Positions 15,147-16,270 of a DNA stretch of 16,270 nt are shown piece by piece. The notes under the pieces were generated by a model. That model was given only the letters and a program-made list of their open reading frames with translations. It was not told the DNA's origin and did no database searches. Position numbers and translations under genes: made by a program. Each line of letters opens with the position of its first letter. Position 1 is the first letter of the stretch. Origin of the DNA: an uncultured Mycoplasmatota bacterium (lineage in GTDB: Bacteria > Bacillota_I > Bacilli_A > RF39 > UBA660); contig USGP01000022.1 of assembly GCA_900554315.1 (NCBI GenBank), positions 1-16,270 of the forward strand, given 5' to 3'.

Positions 15147-15174
15147 AAAAACCATAGCTTAGGCTATAGTTTTT
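15145..15174 (-). terminator. Terminator of the ART-like gene
   Basis: On the minus strand AAAAACTATAGC pairs with GCTATGGTTTTT (one G-U pair) around loop CTAA, followed by T. The gene's TAA stop is in the loop. On the plus strand the same stem has a C-A mismatch, so it works for minus-strand transcripts. Confidence 0.85.
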
Positions 15175-16121
15175 ATTTTTGGTTTTGTTTGAGTTGGTGA
15201 GGATTCTTGTTTGGATAAGGTGCTCATTATGATATCTGTGATATGGCTAAGAGTTTCTATTTTTTGATTTACTACTGAATTAGATATTCCTGATTGAAGA
15301 TATTCTTCTTTTTTCTTTTGGATATTTTCTATGAAAGATGGAATATCTTTAGACAAATCTTTTATTAACATTATTGATTTTAAGGTATCAATAGTTGGCA
15401 TTAATCCATAAGATTTATATTCTTTTGCTATTATAAAGTTCATTAAATCGTCTACTGAATTTATTCTCATTGTGTCCCCGTCTATATATTTAACACCGTT
15501 TGTTCCATAGATGGATTGTAATATTTCTCTTGCTGTTAAACCAAATTGTCTTATTTTTTGTGGAGAGATGTCTTTTAGTTCTTCTAACATGTCTTCTAAT
15601 CCTATTATTCGTTTTTCTACTATTTCTATTACTCTGTTTTGAATTTCATTTGGGTTTGTTACATCTATATCTTCTGAAGGATGAAGATAGTCTGAACCAA
15701 TTCTTACTCGAATAATTTGATAACTATCACTAGGAATTCTATCTGCTATCCATTCATCTCCTATGTAACCGTTATTATTTAAACTTTCAAATTTATATAG
15801 TCGTGGCTTTCTGATAACTACATTTCTTGTATCGATTTGATAAGCAATTCCAATTGCTGGTATTGTAATAGGATCTAATCCAATTTTAGTGTTTGTTAAA
15901 AGGTTACCTGTACTGCGTGAATTGCTATAAACATCTAATACCATTTGTCTGTTGTCGGACATATAAATGCCATATTCATTTCCATCTCTTACCGTTTTTC
16001 TTTCCTCGTTGTCATATAAAGGAGAATAATGCATAACCATGTCTTTTCCTATTAATTGAAAATCTAGGAAATCTTGATACGCTAATACAATTCCTCTATA
16101 TAAAGTTGTCGGCTTTTGCAT
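15159..16121 (-). CDS. Predicted ADP-ribosyltransferase-fold protein (tentative)
   Basis: A 320-residue soluble protein not assignable to a named family. The N-terminal part has TTLYRG (5-10), then GIYMSDNRQMVLDVYS (51-66), and GDEWIADRIP (121-130) followed by a beta strand IIRVRI. This order resembles ADP-ribosyltransferase-like domains: an Arg or His on strand one, a Ser/Tyr strand followed by a helix, and an acidic residue (Glu123) before a Pro. The catalytic assignment is inference. Residues 155-320 are helical with a Ser/Thr/Pro/Lys-rich tail. I start at ATG 16119-16121, which has GAGAGGTGAGA upstream. An in-frame start 57 bases earlier has no such site and lies between the -10 box and -35 box of the promoter. 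It has its own promoter and terminator and precedes the orphan operon. Alternatives: another fold using the common LYRG motif. Confidence 0.6.
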   Translation of the reverse strand: MQKPTTLYRGIVLAYQDFLDFQLIGKDMVMHYSPLYDNEERKTVRDGNEYGIYMSDNRQMVLDVYSNSRSTGNLLTNTKIGLDPITIPAIGIAYQIDTRNVVIRKPRLYKFESLNNNGYIGDEWIADRIPSDSYQIIRVRIGSDYLHPSEDIDVTNPNEIQNRVIEIVEKRIIGLEDMLEELKDISPQKIRQFGLTAREILQSIYGTNGVKYIDGDTMRINSVDDLMNFIIAKEYKSYGLMPTIDTLKSIMLIKDLSKDIPSFIENIQKKKEEYLQSGISNSVVNQKIETLSHITDIIMSTLSKQESSPTQTKPKIKTIA

Positions 16122-16149
16122 CTGTCTCACCTCTCTTTTTATCAATTTG

Positions 16150-16178
16150 ATTATAACATACTTTACTATGTTTGGCAA
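16150..16178 (-). promoter_or_regulatory. Promoter of the ART-like gene
   Basis: TTGCCA (16173-16178) and TATAAT (16150-16155) on the minus strand, 17 bases apart, 28 bases before the start codon. Confidence 0.88.
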
Positions 16179-16233
16179 ATTTTATACCAAATAAAAAAAG
16201 CAATGCGTTTTAATTTATGTGAAGTTGTAAGAT

Positions 16234-16269
16234 AAATGTAGACACAGAAAAACGTGTCTACATTTTTTT
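16234..16269. terminator. Strong hairpin at the right edge, probable terminator
   Basis: AAATGTAGACAC and GTGTCTACATTT form a perfect 12-bp stem around an 8-base loop, with T beyond the stem on the plus strand. No plus-strand gene leads into it, so it most likely ends a minus-strand gene beyond the window; on that strand the T-run is shorter. The 55 bases between it and the promoter hold nothing I recognise. Confidence 0.7.
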
Positions 16270-16270
16270 G

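Noticed and set aside
15500..15715. Plus-strand open frame rich in Leu and Phe, looking like a membrane protein
   Set aside because: Antisense to the ART-like gene; the hydrophobicity comes from reading Glu/Lys/Asn codons backwards.

Overview
This window looks like chromosome of a low-GC Firmicute of the class Bacilli from a spore-forming lineage. The evidence is strong A+T bias, spore genes (gpr, the 5' end of spoIIP, and a sirA homologue), and two gene orders I recall from Bacillus: rpsT/gpr/spoIIP and tkt-sirA-yneF. All 16 complete genes end in TAA or TAG and none contains an in-frame TGA, so the standard bacterial code fits. I cannot name a genus. There are no RNA genes, CRISPR arrays, insertion sequences or phage genes, and no gene-free stretch over 300 bases.

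Left part (1-2658): gpr and spoIIP (cut by the left edge) run leftward. rpsT runs rightward from its own promoter to a strong terminator. It is followed by a membrane-anchored transglutaminase-like protein. That gene meets miaA tail to tail at one hairpin whose loop holds both stop codons.

Middle (2655-10376, all minus strand): tkt -> sirA -> yneF -> terminator -> uvrC -> type IV pilin-like gene -> mutL -> miaA. The last four are tightly packed and probably one transcript, mixing DNA repair, tRNA modification and one pseudopilin. sirA is preceded by a 12-bp inverted repeat that encloses its ribosome binding site and start codon.

Right part (10449-16121): an accessory-looking cluster with no recognised pathway. 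It holds four paralogues of an orphan family: one short copy alone (10449-11018) and three long ones in a tight operon (12000-15031). They share a core with a [G/S]TV..F element and an L-G-I-[KR]-x-I element. Between the short copy and the operon, on the opposite strand, is a soluble protein with a transglutaminase/cysteine-peptidase-like C-H-D pattern. Upstream of the operon is a protein whose N-terminal third resembles the ADP-ribosyltransferase fold (LYRG, a Gly-Ile-Tyr-x-Ser...Tyr segment, a D-E-W segment). This cluster is the best candidate for an undescribed system. Its function cannot be read from sequence alone.

The DNA is very compact. Several stop codons lie in terminator loops or stems. 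At three junctions the T-run of one gene's terminator overlaps the -35 box of the next gene.
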